Shown: positions 16,946-25,107 of the stretch, piece after piece
How positions within the stretch are numbered: position 1 is the first letter of the stretch
Layout: the number at the start of each line of letters is the position of its first letter
From: Arthrobacter horti
GTDB lineage: Bacteria > Actinomycetota > Actinomycetes > Actinomycetales > Micrococcaceae
Length of the DNA stretch: 64,000 nucleotides
Assembly: GCF_030731045.1 (NCBI RefSeq)
Contig: NZ_JAVALS010000001.1
Span: 372,001-436,000 of the forward strand
Reading direction: 5' to 3'
The notes under the pieces: generated by a model
Seen by the model: the letters and a program-made list of their open reading frames with translations, nothing else
Databases searched by the model: none
What the model was told of the DNA's origin: nothing
Position numbers and translations under genes: made by a program

Positions 16946-18004
16946 ATGGAGGATACGGAACCCTTGCAGATCGAACAGTTGTCCACCCGCACCCCGTCGG
17001 TCTCCGCCGATGAGATCCTGGCGGGCTTCGCTCCCACCTATCGCTTCGGCGAGGTCTCCTTCGACAGCTACCGCCCGGACCCGGCGCACCCCAGCCAGGC
17101 GGACGCGGTGAAGGCCCTGCGGGAGTTCGCGGCGGGGATCGGCAATGGCGTCGGCGGCGGTTTTCTGGGCCGGCTCTTCGGAAAGAAGAAGAGCGAGCCG
17201 CGTGCCGGGATCTACCTGGACGGCGGATTCGGCGTGGGCAAGACCCACCTCCTGGCCTCCCTCTGGCATGCCGCCCCGGGGCCCAAGGCCTTCGGCACCT
17301 TCGTGGAGTACACCAATCTGGTGGGCGCGCTGTCCTTCCGCAAGACCGTGGAGGCGTTGAGCAGCTACAAGCTGGTGTGCATCGATGAGTTCGAACTCGA
17401 CGACCCGGGCGACACCGTCCTGATGTCCCGTCTGATGCGGGAGCTCGCCGATGCCGGCGTCAAGCTCGCGGCGACGTCCAACACGCTTCCCGGTTCCCTG
17501 GGGGAGGGGCGGTTCGCAGCCGTCGACTTCCAGCGGGAGATCCAGGTGCTCGCCGATCAGTTCGAGGTCATCCGGGTGGACGGAGAGGACTTCCGGCACC
17601 GTGGCTTGCCCGCAGCACCGGAATCCGTCCGGTCTGGCGACCTCAACGCCCGGATGAAGGCCGAGTTCGACGGGAAAGTGGTGGCCGTGGACGACTTCGG
17701 TTCCCTCATCTCCCACCTGGCCGGCGTCCACCCGAGCCGCTACCGGGCCATGCTCGACGGTGTGGAAGCTGTGGTGTGGCGGGACGTCACCACCCTGACC
17801 GAACAGGCCGTGGCGCTGCGCTTCGTGGTCCTGGCCGACCGCCTCTATGACAAGGACGTCCCGATCCTGGCAAGCGGCGTCTCCTTCGACAAGCTCTTCA
17901 CCCCGGAGATGATGACCGGTGGGTATCAGAAGAAGTACTTCCGCGCGGTCTCCCGCCTGACGGCTCTCGCGCGGGAGGCGCAGCAGCGCGAACCCGCCGT
18001 CTGA
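16946..18004 (+). CDS. zapE: cell division protein ZapE (AFG1-like ATPase)
   Basis: 352-residue AFG1/ZapE family P-loop ATPase. Walker A is GGFGVGKT at residues 93-100, Walker B VCIDEFELDD, sensor ATSNTLPGSLGEGRF. In Gram-negatives ZapE regulates the Z-ring; in actinobacteria the role is less defined. The ATG at 16946 has no good ribosome binding site; a TTG at 16964 preceded by GGAGG (16948-16952, 11-base spacing) is an alternative start six codons later. The long open frame upstream of 16946 runs through the promoter and is not coding. Confidence 0.9.
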   Translation: MEDTEPLQIEQLSTRTPSVSADEILAGFAPTYRFGEVSFDSYRPDPAHPSQADAVKALREFAAGIGNGVGGGFLGRLFGKKKSEPRAGIYLDGGFGVGKTHLLASLWHAAPGPKAFGTFVEYTNLVGALSFRKTVEALSSYKLVCIDEFELDDPGDTVLMSRLMRELADAGVKLAATSNTLPGSLGEGRFAAVDFQREIQVLADQFEVIRVDGEDFRHRGLPAAPESVRSGDLNARMKAEFDGKVVAVDDFGSLISHLAGVHPSRYRAMLDGVEAVVWRDVTTLTEQAVALRFVVLADRLYDKDVPILASGVSFDKLFTPEMMTGGYQKKYFRAVSRLTALAREAQQREPAV

Positions 18005-18063
18005 GGCGCGTCGGCCCCGGCCTCGGCCGACGGGACCCGGCCGACGAGCCCGGAAACGCCAAA

Positions 18064-18095
18064 GCGCCGGTGCCGCCTCTCGGCGGGACCGGCGC
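18064..18095. terminator. hairpin between zapE and the MT0933-like gene
   Basis: GCGCCGGT-CCGCC pairs with GGCGG-ACCGGCGC around TCT. On the minus strand the stem is followed by TTTGGCGTTTCC, so it best serves the small minus-strand gene but can terminate both convergent genes. Confidence 0.6.
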
Positions 18096-18140
18096 CCTGC
18101 TTGACATCATGTGGGGGCAAGGTACCCCTGGTGTGGACGG

Positions 18141-18329
18141 TTACTTTCCGCCAAGCCCTGCGACGAGGTTGGAAGCGCCGTCCTGGAGTGCGTTGACCTG
18201 GTCTTCGAACTTGCCACCGGTCTTGTCATCGATAAAGTCGCCGACCTTCTCGATGCCGCCCTTGATGGCCTCTTCGTTCCCCTGGATCAGCTCCTGGGCC
18301 TTGCCCTGCAGATCGTCAAATGCAGACAC
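18141..18329 (-). CDS. small MT0933 (Rv0909)-like antitoxin family protein
   Basis: 62-residue hydrophilic helical protein. The core AQELIQGNEEAIKGGIEKVGDFIDDKTGGKF matches, in pattern, the MT0933 antitoxin-like family (K..DFxDxKTGGK), often annotated antitoxin after Rv0909; CsbD-like stress proteins are a less likely alternative. Start set at GTG 18329: AAGGAGG lies five bases upstream. The GTG at 18335, in frame, is part of that ribosome binding site and cannot be the start. No partner toxin gene is adjacent, so an orphan stress-type role is as likely as antitoxin. Confidence 0.75.
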   Translation of the reverse strand: MSAFDDLQGKAQELIQGNEEAIKGGIEKVGDFIDDKTGGKFEDQVNALQDGASNLVAGLGGK

Positions 18330-18394
18330 AGGCACCTCCTTTCCCTCGGCGGGGCCTTTTCACCCCGTTCGCTTCACGAGCATAGTGGAGCCGG

Positions 18395-18428
18395 GCAAAA
18401 AGAAAAAGACCACCCGAAGGTGGTCTTT
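18395..18428 (-). terminator. strong rho-independent terminator of the minus-strand tRNA cluster
   Basis: AAAGACCACC-CGAA-GGTGGTCTTT stem; on the minus strand it is followed by TTTTTCTTTTT. It sits 8-40 bases beyond the last tRNA-Gly and ends the six-tRNA transcript. Confidence 0.9.
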
Positions 18429-18435
18429 CACGATA

Positions 18436-18603
<168 letters not shown>

Positions 18604-18635
18604 TTCAATGGCTACGGAGTACACCGTATCCAGCG

Positions 18636-18708
<73 letters not shown>

Positions 18709-18728
18709 ATGGAACACTTGCGTGTTCG

Positions 18729-18800
18729 TGGGCGATACTGGGATCGAACCAGTGACCTCTTCCGTGTCAGGGAAGCGCGCTACCGCTGCGCCAATCGCCC
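18729..18800 (-). tRNA. tRNA-Val(GAC), copy 2
   Basis: Identical to the copy at 18532-18603. Confidence 0.97.
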
Positions 18801-18836
18801 CAGATGGTCCATTTCTGGAACCTGGGAATTTCACCG

Positions 18837-18907
18837 AGGTGGGTACGGGATTCGAACCCGTGTATACGGCTTTGCAGGCCGCTGCCTCGCCTCTCGGCCA
18901 ACCCACC
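18837..18907 (-). tRNA. tRNA-Cys(GCA)
   Basis: GGTGGGT/ACCCACC acceptor, anticodon loop CTGCAAA with GCA, and discriminator U, the identity base of tRNA-Cys. CCA not encoded. Confidence 0.97.
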
Positions 18908-18943
18908 GTGCCGGAGGTTGAATCCTCCAGACAGTGCCGTGCG

Positions 18944-19016
<73 letters not shown>

Positions 19017-19074
19017 ATGTTGTTCTCGGCCGTTCCCGTCTCCGGTGTCCGGCCGCTTTCCAACGAAGAAAAAC

Positions 19075-19102
19075 TCTATAGGACGTGGGGGTGAATGACC
19101 AA
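19075..19102 (-). promoter_or_regulatory. promoter of the minus-strand tRNA cluster
   Basis: Minus-strand TTGGTC (19097-19102) and TATAGA (19075-19080) with a 16-base spacer, about 60 bp upstream of the first tRNA-Gly. Confidence 0.6.
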
Positions 19103-19135
19103 ATCCTGGGCGGCGCCGCGGGTCGGGAGGCCCGA

Positions 19136-19165
19136 TTGGCGTTCCCGCGCTGGATGGGTTAGAGT
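19136..19165 (+). promoter_or_regulatory. promoter of tRNA-Val(CAC)
   Basis: TTGGCG (19136-19141) and TAGAGT (19160-19165), spacer 18, 23 bp upstream of the tRNA. Divergent from the cluster promoter. Confidence 0.6.
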
Positions 19166-19188
19166 TTCTACTCGTTGCGAAACACCCC

Positions 19189-19260
19189 GGGCGATTGGCG
19201 CAGTGGTAGCGCGCTTCGTTCACACCGAAGAGGTCACTGGTTCGAACCCAGTATCGCCCA
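19189..19260 (+). tRNA. tRNA-Val(CAC)
   Basis: GGGCGAT/ATCGCCC acceptor, anticodon loop TTCACAC with CAC, T-arm CTGGTTCGAACCCAG, discriminator A, no encoded CCA. Closely related to tRNA-Val(GAC), differing mainly in the anticodon arm. Confidence 0.97.
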
Positions 19261-19266
19261 CCCGGT

Positions 19267-19313
19267 AAACCCCTGGCCGACCAGCAGAAATGCTGGACGG
19301 CCAGGGGTTTTTC
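19267..19313 (+). terminator. terminator of tRNA-Val(CAC)
   Basis: CCCCTGGCC...GGCCAGGGG outer stem with an inner CCAGCA/TGCTGG stem, followed by TTTTT. Confidence 0.92.
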
Positions 19314-19383
19314 GCGTCCCCGGCCGGCCCTCGCGGCGCCCGGCCGGAGAACTCTGTCAGCGCGCCGTGGGAAAGTGTTGGAC

Positions 19384-20226
19384 ATGACCGCACCACTTCT
19401 GGCCCGAGCCACAGACACCGGCCGCATGTACGCCCGGAGCACCGGGGGAGACCCCCAGGTCCCCTCCATCACCACCGTCATCTCCCAGCAGCCTCACGGC
19501 CTGGACGGCTGGTTCGGATACATGGGCGCGAACGCCCTGGCTCAGGACTCCGCTCTCGGCGCGGCGCTCGGCAATCCCTCCCGTATGCGCCAGGCCGTGC
19601 AGCGGGCTGCCAACGCCGCCGCGGACTACCGGGACGCCGCGGCCGAGCGTGGGGACCGTGTCCACGCCTACTGTGAACAGGTCGCGCTGCGCGCCCTGGA
19701 CCGGGAACACGACGCCGAGGCGGCCCGCGATCTTCTCGCTCAGCATGGGGAGCGCGCCCATGCCGACCGTTTCGATGAATGGTGGGCGGCTTACGAGGTG
19801 CGTCCGCTGGCGCCGGAGATCACGGTGTGGAATCACGAGGTGGGGTACGCCGGCACGCTGGACCTGGTGGCGGAGATCAATGGCCGCACCTGCCTCATCG
19901 ACTACAAGACGAAGGGGACCACGCGGGACGGCAGGGTCAAGGCCCTCGACGACAAGGTGGTCATGCAGCTCGTGGCCGGCATGAAGGCCGAGGAGAGCCT
20001 CCTGGAACCGGAGGCAGGGGAGTGGGAGGCCTGGAAGTACGGTGAGTCACCCCTGCTGATCGCCGTCGCCGTCGGTGAGACCGAGGTGCGGCCCCAGCGT
20101 GCGAACCCGGAGGTGCTCAAACATCACTGGTGGAAGTTCTGCGCCCTCAAGAGGGTCTGGCAGATCAATCAGGACCTCGGCGGTTCGGGCACCGCGCTGC
20201 TGCCTCTGTCCCCGCCCCGGGGCTGA
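19384..20226 (+). CDS. PD-(D/E)XK nuclease-like protein
   Basis: 280-residue soluble protein. The centre carries a RecB/Cas4-type nuclease signature: the acidic residue in GYAGTLDLVAEI (Asp of GTLD), then LIDYKTKG (D-x-K pair) and a downstream helix with Gln in KVVMQLVAGM, i.e. motif II, III and QxxxY-like motif. The N-terminal PSITTVISQQPHGLDGWFGYMGANAL is a helical region often seen in phage or host single-domain exonuclease-like proteins. Start ATG 19384 (MTAPLL) follows no strong ribosome binding site; an ATG nine bases earlier is possible. It follows a tRNA terminator, so it has its own promoter. Function (DNA repair or defence) is inference. Confidence 0.75.
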   Translation: MTAPLLARATDTGRMYARSTGGDPQVPSITTVISQQPHGLDGWFGYMGANALAQDSALGAALGNPSRMRQAVQRAANAAADYRDAAAERGDRVHAYCEQVALRALDREHDAEAARDLLAQHGERAHADRFDEWWAAYEVRPLAPEITVWNHEVGYAGTLDLVAEINGRTCLIDYKTKGTTRDGRVKALDDKVVMQLVAGMKAEESLLEPEAGEWEAWKYGESPLLIAVAVGETEVRPQRANPEVLKHHWWKFCALKRVWQINQDLGGSGTALLPLSPPRG

Positions 20227-20234
20227 GCCGTTCC

Positions 20235-20240
20235 GTAGAA
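20235..20240 (+). promoter_or_regulatory. -10 element upstream of def
   Basis: TAGAAT about 75 bp before the def start, giving a 65-70-nt leader. No clear -35. Confidence 0.4.
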
Positions 20241-20314
20241 TGACACGGGCGGCGGATGCCTGAGCACCGCCGTCCACGACCATCCGTCAGCACTTTCCTT
20301 CTAGGAGCCCTTCC

Positions 20315-20917
20315 ATGGCCGTTCTCGGCATCAGGACACTCGGCGATCCGGTCCTCCGGACCAGAGCCGAAGAGATCACGGAGATCACTCCGGCGGTCCA
20401 CCAGCTGGTGGATGACATGCTCGAGACCATGGAGGACGTGCATGGCGCCGGACTCGCGGCCCCGCAGGTCGGCGTCTCGCAGCGGGTCTTCACCTACAAC
20501 ATCGACGGCGTGAAGGGCCACGTCATCAACCCGGTCCTGGTCAACAGTGAGGACCACCAGCCCGATGAGCAGGAGGGCTGTCTCTCGGTGCCCGGCATCG
20601 CGGCTCCGGTCCGCCGGTTCCGGCAGACCACCGTCCGCGGTGTCGACCGGGACGGGAATGCCGTGGAGTTCACGGCCGAGGGCATGCTGGCCCGGTGCTT
20701 CCAGCACGAAACCGACCACCTGGACGGGATCCTCTTCATCGACCGGCTCGAGGGCGAAGAACGCAGGAGGGCGCTGCGATCCCTGCGCACCGGTGCGTAC
20801 ACGGCGGCCGAGAAGCAGACGCAGGAGCGCAGGGCCTCCACGGTGGCATCCTCCTTCGGCCGGGCGCCGGGGCTCGACGCCGGCCAGGCGCGCGGATCCT
20901 TTGGGCAGGCACTGTGA
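20315..20917 (+). CDS. def: peptide deformylase
   Basis: 200-residue metalloenzyme removing the formyl group from nascent N-terminal formylmethionine. All three motifs are visible: GAGLAAPQVG at 44-53, EGCLS at 87-91 with metal ligand Cys89, and HETDH at 131-135 with the two His ligands and catalytic Glu132 (the usual HEXDH). AGGAG is eight bases before the ATG. The stop overlaps the fmt GTG by four bases, so deformylase and formyltransferase are co-translated. Confidence 0.97.
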   Translation: MAVLGIRTLGDPVLRTRAEEITEITPAVHQLVDDMLETMEDVHGAGLAAPQVGVSQRVFTYNIDGVKGHVINPVLVNSEDHQPDEQEGCLSVPGIAAPVRRFRQTTVRGVDRDGNAVEFTAEGMLARCFQHETDHLDGILFIDRLEGEERRRALRSLRTGAYTAAEKQTQERRASTVASSFGRAPGLDAGQARGSFGQAL

Positions 20918-21834
20918 AGGTGATCTTCGCGGGGACGCCCGACGTCGCGGTGCCCTCCCTGAACGCGCTCCTGGAGGCCGGCTTCGACGTCGTCGCCGTC
21001 CTCACCCGACCCGACGCGCCGCTCGGGCGCAAACGGGTCCTCACACCTTCCCCCGTGGCCCAGCGGGCCGGGGAACTCGGCCTGTCCCTCATCAAGGCCG
21101 CCCGGATCACCCCCGAGGTGGTCGAAGAGATCGCTGCGACCGGTGCCGAGGCCGGCGCCGTCGTCGCGTACGGCGGGCTGCTGCCCCGCGCTGCGCTCGA
21201 CGCGCTCCCGCACGGCTGGATCAACCTCCATTTCTCCCTTCTGCCTGCCTGGCGCGGCGCTGCTCCGGTGCAGCACGCGATCATCAACGGCGATGACGTG
21301 CTGGGCGCCTCCACCTTCCTGCTTGAGGAGGGCCTGGACACCGGGCCGGTCTACGGCACCATGACGGAGGGCGCCCGTCCCGACGACACCAGCGGCGCCG
21401 TCCTGGAACGGATGGCCCACAGCGGTTCCGTGCTCCTGGCGCAGACCTTGACCGCCATCGCCTCCGGCCGCGCCGAGGCACGGCCCCAGGAGGGCGCACC
21501 CACGCTCGCCCCGAAGCTGAGCCTGGAGGACGGACGCCTGGACTGGACCCGGACCGCGGTCGCCCTGCACCGGCAGGCCCGGGGCGTGACCCCGGAACCC
21601 GGCGCGTGGACCACCCTGGACGGGCAACGGTTCAAGATCGGTGCGGTGGCCCTGCGCCCGGACGTCCACGATCTGGAGGCCGGCACGGTCCGGCTGGCCG
21701 GGAAGTCCGTCGTGGTGGGCACCGGAAGCCATGGACTGGAACTGCTGCAGGTGCAGCCGAGCGGCAAGAAGATGATGAACGCGGCCGATTGGGCCCGCGG
21801 CCAGGCGGATCTCGGAAAGGTGGCCTTCGCATGA
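20914..21834 (+). CDS. fmt: methionyl-tRNA formyltransferase
   Basis: 306-residue enzyme that formylates initiator Met-tRNA using 10-formyl-THF. N-terminal KVIFAGTPDVAVPSLNALL, the folate loop TRPDAPLGRKRVLTPSPV, and the active-site INLHFSLLPAWRGAAPV with the downstream GLDTGPVY Asp are all present; the C-terminal OB-fold follows from about residue 205. Start is GTG 20914 overlapping the def stop; the larger open frame upstream is def in another frame. Overlaps rsmB by four bases. Confidence 0.96.
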   Translation: MKVIFAGTPDVAVPSLNALLEAGFDVVAVLTRPDAPLGRKRVLTPSPVAQRAGELGLSLIKAARITPEVVEEIAATGAEAGAVVAYGGLLPRAALDALPHGWINLHFSLLPAWRGAAPVQHAIINGDDVLGASTFLLEEGLDTGPVYGTMTEGARPDDTSGAVLERMAHSGSVLLAQTLTAIASGRAEARPQEGAPTLAPKLSLEDGRLDWTRTAVALHRQARGVTPEPGAWTTLDGQRFKIGAVALRPDVHDLEAGTVRLAGKSVVVGTGSHGLELLQVQPSGKKMMNAADWARGQADLGKVAFA

Positions 21835-23399
21835 GTCAGCACCAGGGGACTCCCCGTCCACGACGTGACGACGGCCGTCCCGGCCAGAGCGGTGGAGGAG
21901 TCCGCCGCAATGCCCAGGGACGGGAGCGGAACCGGGGCGGTGGCACCGGCCAGCGGCAGTTCAGCAGCTCCGCCCCGGCGCAGCGCTCCCGCCGCGCCGA
22001 CCCCGCCCGGCTGGTCGCCTTCAACGTCCTGCGGGCCGTGTCCAGCGCCGACGCGTACGCCAATCTGGTCCTGCCGGGGCTCATCCGGGAACAACGCCTG
22101 GACCGCAGGGATGCCGCCTTCGCCACGGAGCTCGCCTACGGGACGCTTCGCGCGCAGGGCAGTTACGACGCCATCCTGGCCGAGTGTGTGGACCGGCCGC
22201 TGAGCAGTCTGGACCCTGCGGTCCTGGATTCCCTGCGCCTTGGTGCCCACCAGGTGCTGGGTATGCGGGTCGCGGCCCATGCGGCCCTGGATGAGAGCGT
22301 GAGCCTCACCCGCGCCGTGATCGGTGCCGGCCCGTCCGGGCTGGTCAACGCCGTGCTCCGTAAGGTGAGCGCCCACTCGCTCGACGAATGGCTGGACGAG
22401 TTGACCGCCCGGACGGGCGACGCAGTGGAACAGCAGGCGCTGCGCTACGCGCACCCCGCCTGGGTGGTGCGAGCCTTCCGCCAGGCGCTCGTCGGCCACG
22501 GCCGCCAGGCCTCCGAGATCGAGGAGCTCCTGTCCGCCGACAACGACGCTCCCGTGGTGAACCTCGTGGCGCTTCCCGCGTTGGCGGGTCCCGAGGACCT
22601 GGACGGCACCGGTGCCGAATCGGGCCCCCTCGTGGAGGACTCGTGGCTCTCGGCCGGCGGCGACCTGGCCCGGATCGACGCGGTCCGGCGGGGCGTGGTC
22701 CGTGTGCAGGACGTCGGATCCCAGCTGGTGGCCCGTGCCTTGGCCGCCGCCCCCGTCACGGGTGGCACCTCAGAGGGCGAGCAGTGGCTGGACCTCTGTG
22801 CGGGCCCAGGCGGCAAGGCGGCCCTCCTGGCGGCCCTGGCTGCCGGGCAGGGTGCGTCGCTCCTGGCGAACGAGGCTCAGGTGCACCGGGCGGAGCTGGT
22901 CCGAAAGGCCTTGGCTCCGGTGCCGTCGGACAGCTGGGAAGTGCGTGCGGGAGACGGGCGCGACGTCGGGCGCCTCACACCGGGGCGCTTCGACCGGGTC
23001 CTGGTGGACGTCCCCTGCAGCGGCCTCGGCGCGCTCCGCCGCCGCCCGGAGGCGCGGTGGCGCAAGACCCCGGCCGACGTCGCGGAACTCGGACCGCTCC
23101 AGCGTCAGCTTCTCGACTCCGCCCTCGACGCAACCCGTCCCGGTGGGGTGGTGGCGTACGTGACGTGCTCACCCCATCTGGCGGAGACCCGGATGGTGGT
23201 GGATGACGCCGTCCGCAAGCGCGCGGACGTGGAGGTCATCGAGGCCGGAAGCGTGATCGACTCGGTCGCCCTCCCGGAGACCCTGGCCGCGGCCCACGGA
23301 GACTATGTCCAGCTGTGGCCTCACCAGCACGGCACCGACGCCATGTTCCTGGCCCTCCTCCGCAAGACGCCCACCAGCCCGGCCACGCCGAACGACTAA
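21831..23399 (+). CDS. rsmB: 16S rRNA (cytosine(967)-C(5))-methyltransferase RsmB
   Basis: 522-residue rRNA m5C methyltransferase. A basic, Gly/Arg-rich N-terminal tail (1-60) precedes a NusB-like domain (about 60-200), then the SAM methyltransferase fold with motif I WLDLCAGPGGKAALLAAL, motif IV LVDVPCSGLGALRRRPEARWRK (catalytic PC) and motif VI VTCSPHLAET (second Cys). The Arg/Gly tail is longer than in enterobacteria, as usual for actinobacteria. Start overlaps the fmt stop (ATGA). Confidence 0.95.
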   Translation: MSQHQGTPRPRRDDGRPGQSGGGVRRNAQGRERNRGGGTGQRQFSSSAPAQRSRRADPARLVAFNVLRAVSSADAYANLVLPGLIREQRLDRRDAAFATELAYGTLRAQGSYDAILAECVDRPLSSLDPAVLDSLRLGAHQVLGMRVAAHAALDESVSLTRAVIGAGPSGLVNAVLRKVSAHSLDEWLDELTARTGDAVEQQALRYAHPAWVVRAFRQALVGHGRQASEIEELLSADNDAPVVNLVALPALAGPEDLDGTGAESGPLVEDSWLSAGGDLARIDAVRRGVVRVQDVGSQLVARALAAAPVTGGTSEGEQWLDLCAGPGGKAALLAALAAGQGASLLANEAQVHRAELVRKALAPVPSDSWEVRAGDGRDVGRLTPGRFDRVLVDVPCSGLGALRRRPEARWRKTPADVAELGPLQRQLLDSALDATRPGGVVAYVTCSPHLAETRMVVDDAVRKRADVEVIEAGSVIDSVALPETLAAAHGDYVQLWPHQHGTDAMFLALLRKTPTSPATPND

Positions 23400-23408
23400 G
23401 GAGCACCC

Positions 23409-24083
23409 ATGCGCTGCTGCATCAACCCGAGCATCCTGTCCGCCGATTTCGTGAACCTCCAGGCGGAACTGGAGCGCATCTCCACCGCCGATGCCGTGCA
23501 CGTGGACGTGATGGACAACCACTTCGTGCCGAACCTGACCCTCGGCCTGCCCATCGCCCAGCGGATCCAGGCCGTCAGCCCGATCCCCCTGGACGCCCAC
23601 CTCATGATCGCCGACCCGGACCGCTGGGCTCCCGCGTACGCGGACTCCGGCCTGGCCTCCGTCACCTTCCACGCCGAGGCGGCGACCGCACCGGTGAAAC
23701 TGGCCCGGGAGCTGCGGGCCCGGGGCGCCAAGGCGGGGCTCGCCCTGCGGCCCGCCACCCCGGTGGAGCCGTACCTTGACCTGCTGAGCGAATTCGACAT
23801 GATCCTGGTCATGACGGTGGAACCGGGATTCGGCGGTCAGTCCTTCCTGGACGTCACCTTGCCGAAGATCCGCCGCACCCGCGAGGCGATCGACGGCAGC
23901 GGCGCCGCGGTGCAGCTGCAGGTGGACGGCGGCGTGACAGAGGAGACGATCGTCCGCGCCGCGGAGGCCGGCGCCAACGTATTCGTGGCCGGCAGCTCGG
24001 TCTACGGGGCCCCGGATCCTGCCCAGGCCATCGACCGTCTGCGGAACCGCGCGGCAGGAATTCTGAGCGCCAGGACGGCCTGA
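23409..24083 (+). CDS. rpe: ribulose-phosphate 3-epimerase
   Basis: 224-residue TIM-barrel epimerase of the pentose phosphate pathway interconverting ribulose-5-P and xylulose-5-[11 protein letters not shown] at the start, [15 protein letters not shown] with metal-binding Asp, [18 protein letters not shown] and VDGGV are diagnostic. GGAGC lies about eight bases before the ATG. Nine bases separate it from rsmB, so it is the last gene of the def-fmt-rsmB-rpe unit. Ribulose-5-P is also the substrate of RibB, encoded 3 kb downstream. Confidence 0.97.
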   Translation: MRCCINPSILSADFVNLQAELERISTADAVHVDVMDNHFVPNLTLGLPIAQRIQAVSPIPLDAHLMIADPDRWAPAYADSGLASVTFHAEAATAPVKLARELRARGAKAGLALRPATPVEPYLDLLSEFDMILVMTVEPGFGGQSFLDVTLPKIRRTREAIDGSGAAVQLQVDGGVTEETIVRAAEAGANVFVAGSSVYGAPDPAQAIDRLRNRAAGILSARTA

Positions 24084-24193
24084 CGAAATATTTCCGCGCG
24101 GCCGGCGGGAATGAACCGGAGCCGCGTGGACTTATGACACCATGGAAAGCGGTTCCTTCCATTCCGGGAGGTTCCGTCTGCTACAACTTGAAT

Positions 24194-24326
24194 ATTCGTG
24201 CTCCGGGGTCGGTGAAAGTCCGAACCGGCGGTGACAGTCCGCGACCCGTCCTGCCTCACGGCCTGACGGTTGAGCCGGTGGAATTCCGGTACCGACAGTT
24301 AAAGTCTGGATGGGAGAAGCACGAGC
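24194..24326 (+). promoter_or_regulatory. FMN riboswitch (RFN element)
   Basis: Conserved FMN aptamer blocks in order: GGTGAAAGTCCGAACCGGCGGT, CAGTCCGCGACCC, GAGCCGGTGGAATTCCGG, TACCGACAGTTAAAGTCTGGATGGGAGAAG. P1 is closed by CGTGCT (24197-24202) with AGCACG (24318-24323). The ribM ribosome binding site AAGGAC (24394-24399) is the exact complement of GTCCTT (24353-24358) just after the aptamer, which predicts translational sequestration; there is no U-tract terminator. The rest of the 321-bp gap between rpe and ribM holds the promoter region, of which I see no convincing hexamers. Confidence 0.96.
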
Positions 24327-24404
24327 GCAAGCCACAGGACTCGTTCCTGTGCGTCCTTGTCGTCGCCCCCGGAGCCGCCGCGGTTCACTGGGAAAGGACA
24401 GAAC

Positions 24405-25106
24405 TTGGATTACTTGCGGTGGCTCTTCGATGCACAGATTCCCGTCGCCGGGACGTCACTTCTGTTGCGCGAAGTCCTTGGAAACCTCTTCGGCCTGGCC
24501 AGCGCCCTGGGTGGCATGCGCCGCCGGGTCTGGGCCTGGCCCGTCGGCGTCGTCGGCAATCTCCTCCTGCTCACCGTCTTCCTGGGGAACGTGGTGGGCG
24601 CATCGGCCCCCGCCACGCTCTGGGGCCAGGCCGGACGCCAGGTCATGTTCATCGCAGTCGCCGTCTTCGGCTGGATCCGCTGGCGACAAGGCAAACGTGA
24701 CGCCGACAGCCACGGCGTGGCCGTTGTGCCCCGCTGGGCGGGGCCGCGTGCGCGCATCGTCCTGGTGGTGACCCTCTTCCTCGGAACGGGCCTTCTCACG
24801 CCGCTCTTCTCCGTCCTTGGCTCCTACCCGCCGGTCTGGGCCGACGCCTGGACGTTCGTGGGCTCCCTGCTTGCGACCTACGGCATGGCCAAGGGCTGGA
24901 CGGAGTTCTGGCTCATCTGGGTGGCTGTGGACGTGGTCGGTGTTCCGCTGCTGTTCAGCGCTGGATACTACGCCTCCGCGGTCATGTATCTCTTCTACGG
25001 CTTCTTCACGCTCACGGGCTTCTTCGTCTGGTGGCGGGCGCAGCGACGGGAGGCCGAGGGCGGCGCTCTGCGGGCGGCCCCGAGCACGACGGCGGGGGCT
25101 CACTGA
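24405..25106 (+). CDS. ribM: riboflavin transporter RibM (PnuC/PnuX family)
   Basis: 233-residue integral membrane protein with about seven hydrophobic segments and the PnuC-type core (AYGMAKGWTEFWLIWVAVDVVGVPLLF). In actinobacteria PnuC relatives placed directly after an FMN riboswitch are riboflavin importers (RibM/PnuX) rather than nicotinamide-riboside carriers; the switch here supports that. Start is taken as TTG 24405, five bases after AAAGGAC; the open frame reaches ATG 24357 but this would bury the ribosome binding site. It is the first gene of the rib operon. Ends with a hydrophilic Arg/Glu/Ala tail. Confidence 0.9.
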   Translation: MDYLRWLFDAQIPVAGTSLLLREVLGNLFGLASALGGMRRRVWAWPVGVVGNLLLLTVFLGNVVGASAPATLWGQAGRQVMFIAVAVFGWIRWRQGKRDADSHGVAVVPRWAGPRARIVLVVTLFLGTGLLTPLFSVLGSYPPVWADAWTFVGSLLATYGMAKGWTEFWLIWVAVDVVGVPLLFSAGYYASAVMYLFYGFFTLTGFFVWWRAQRREAEGGALRAAPSTTAGAH

Positions 25107-25107
25107 C

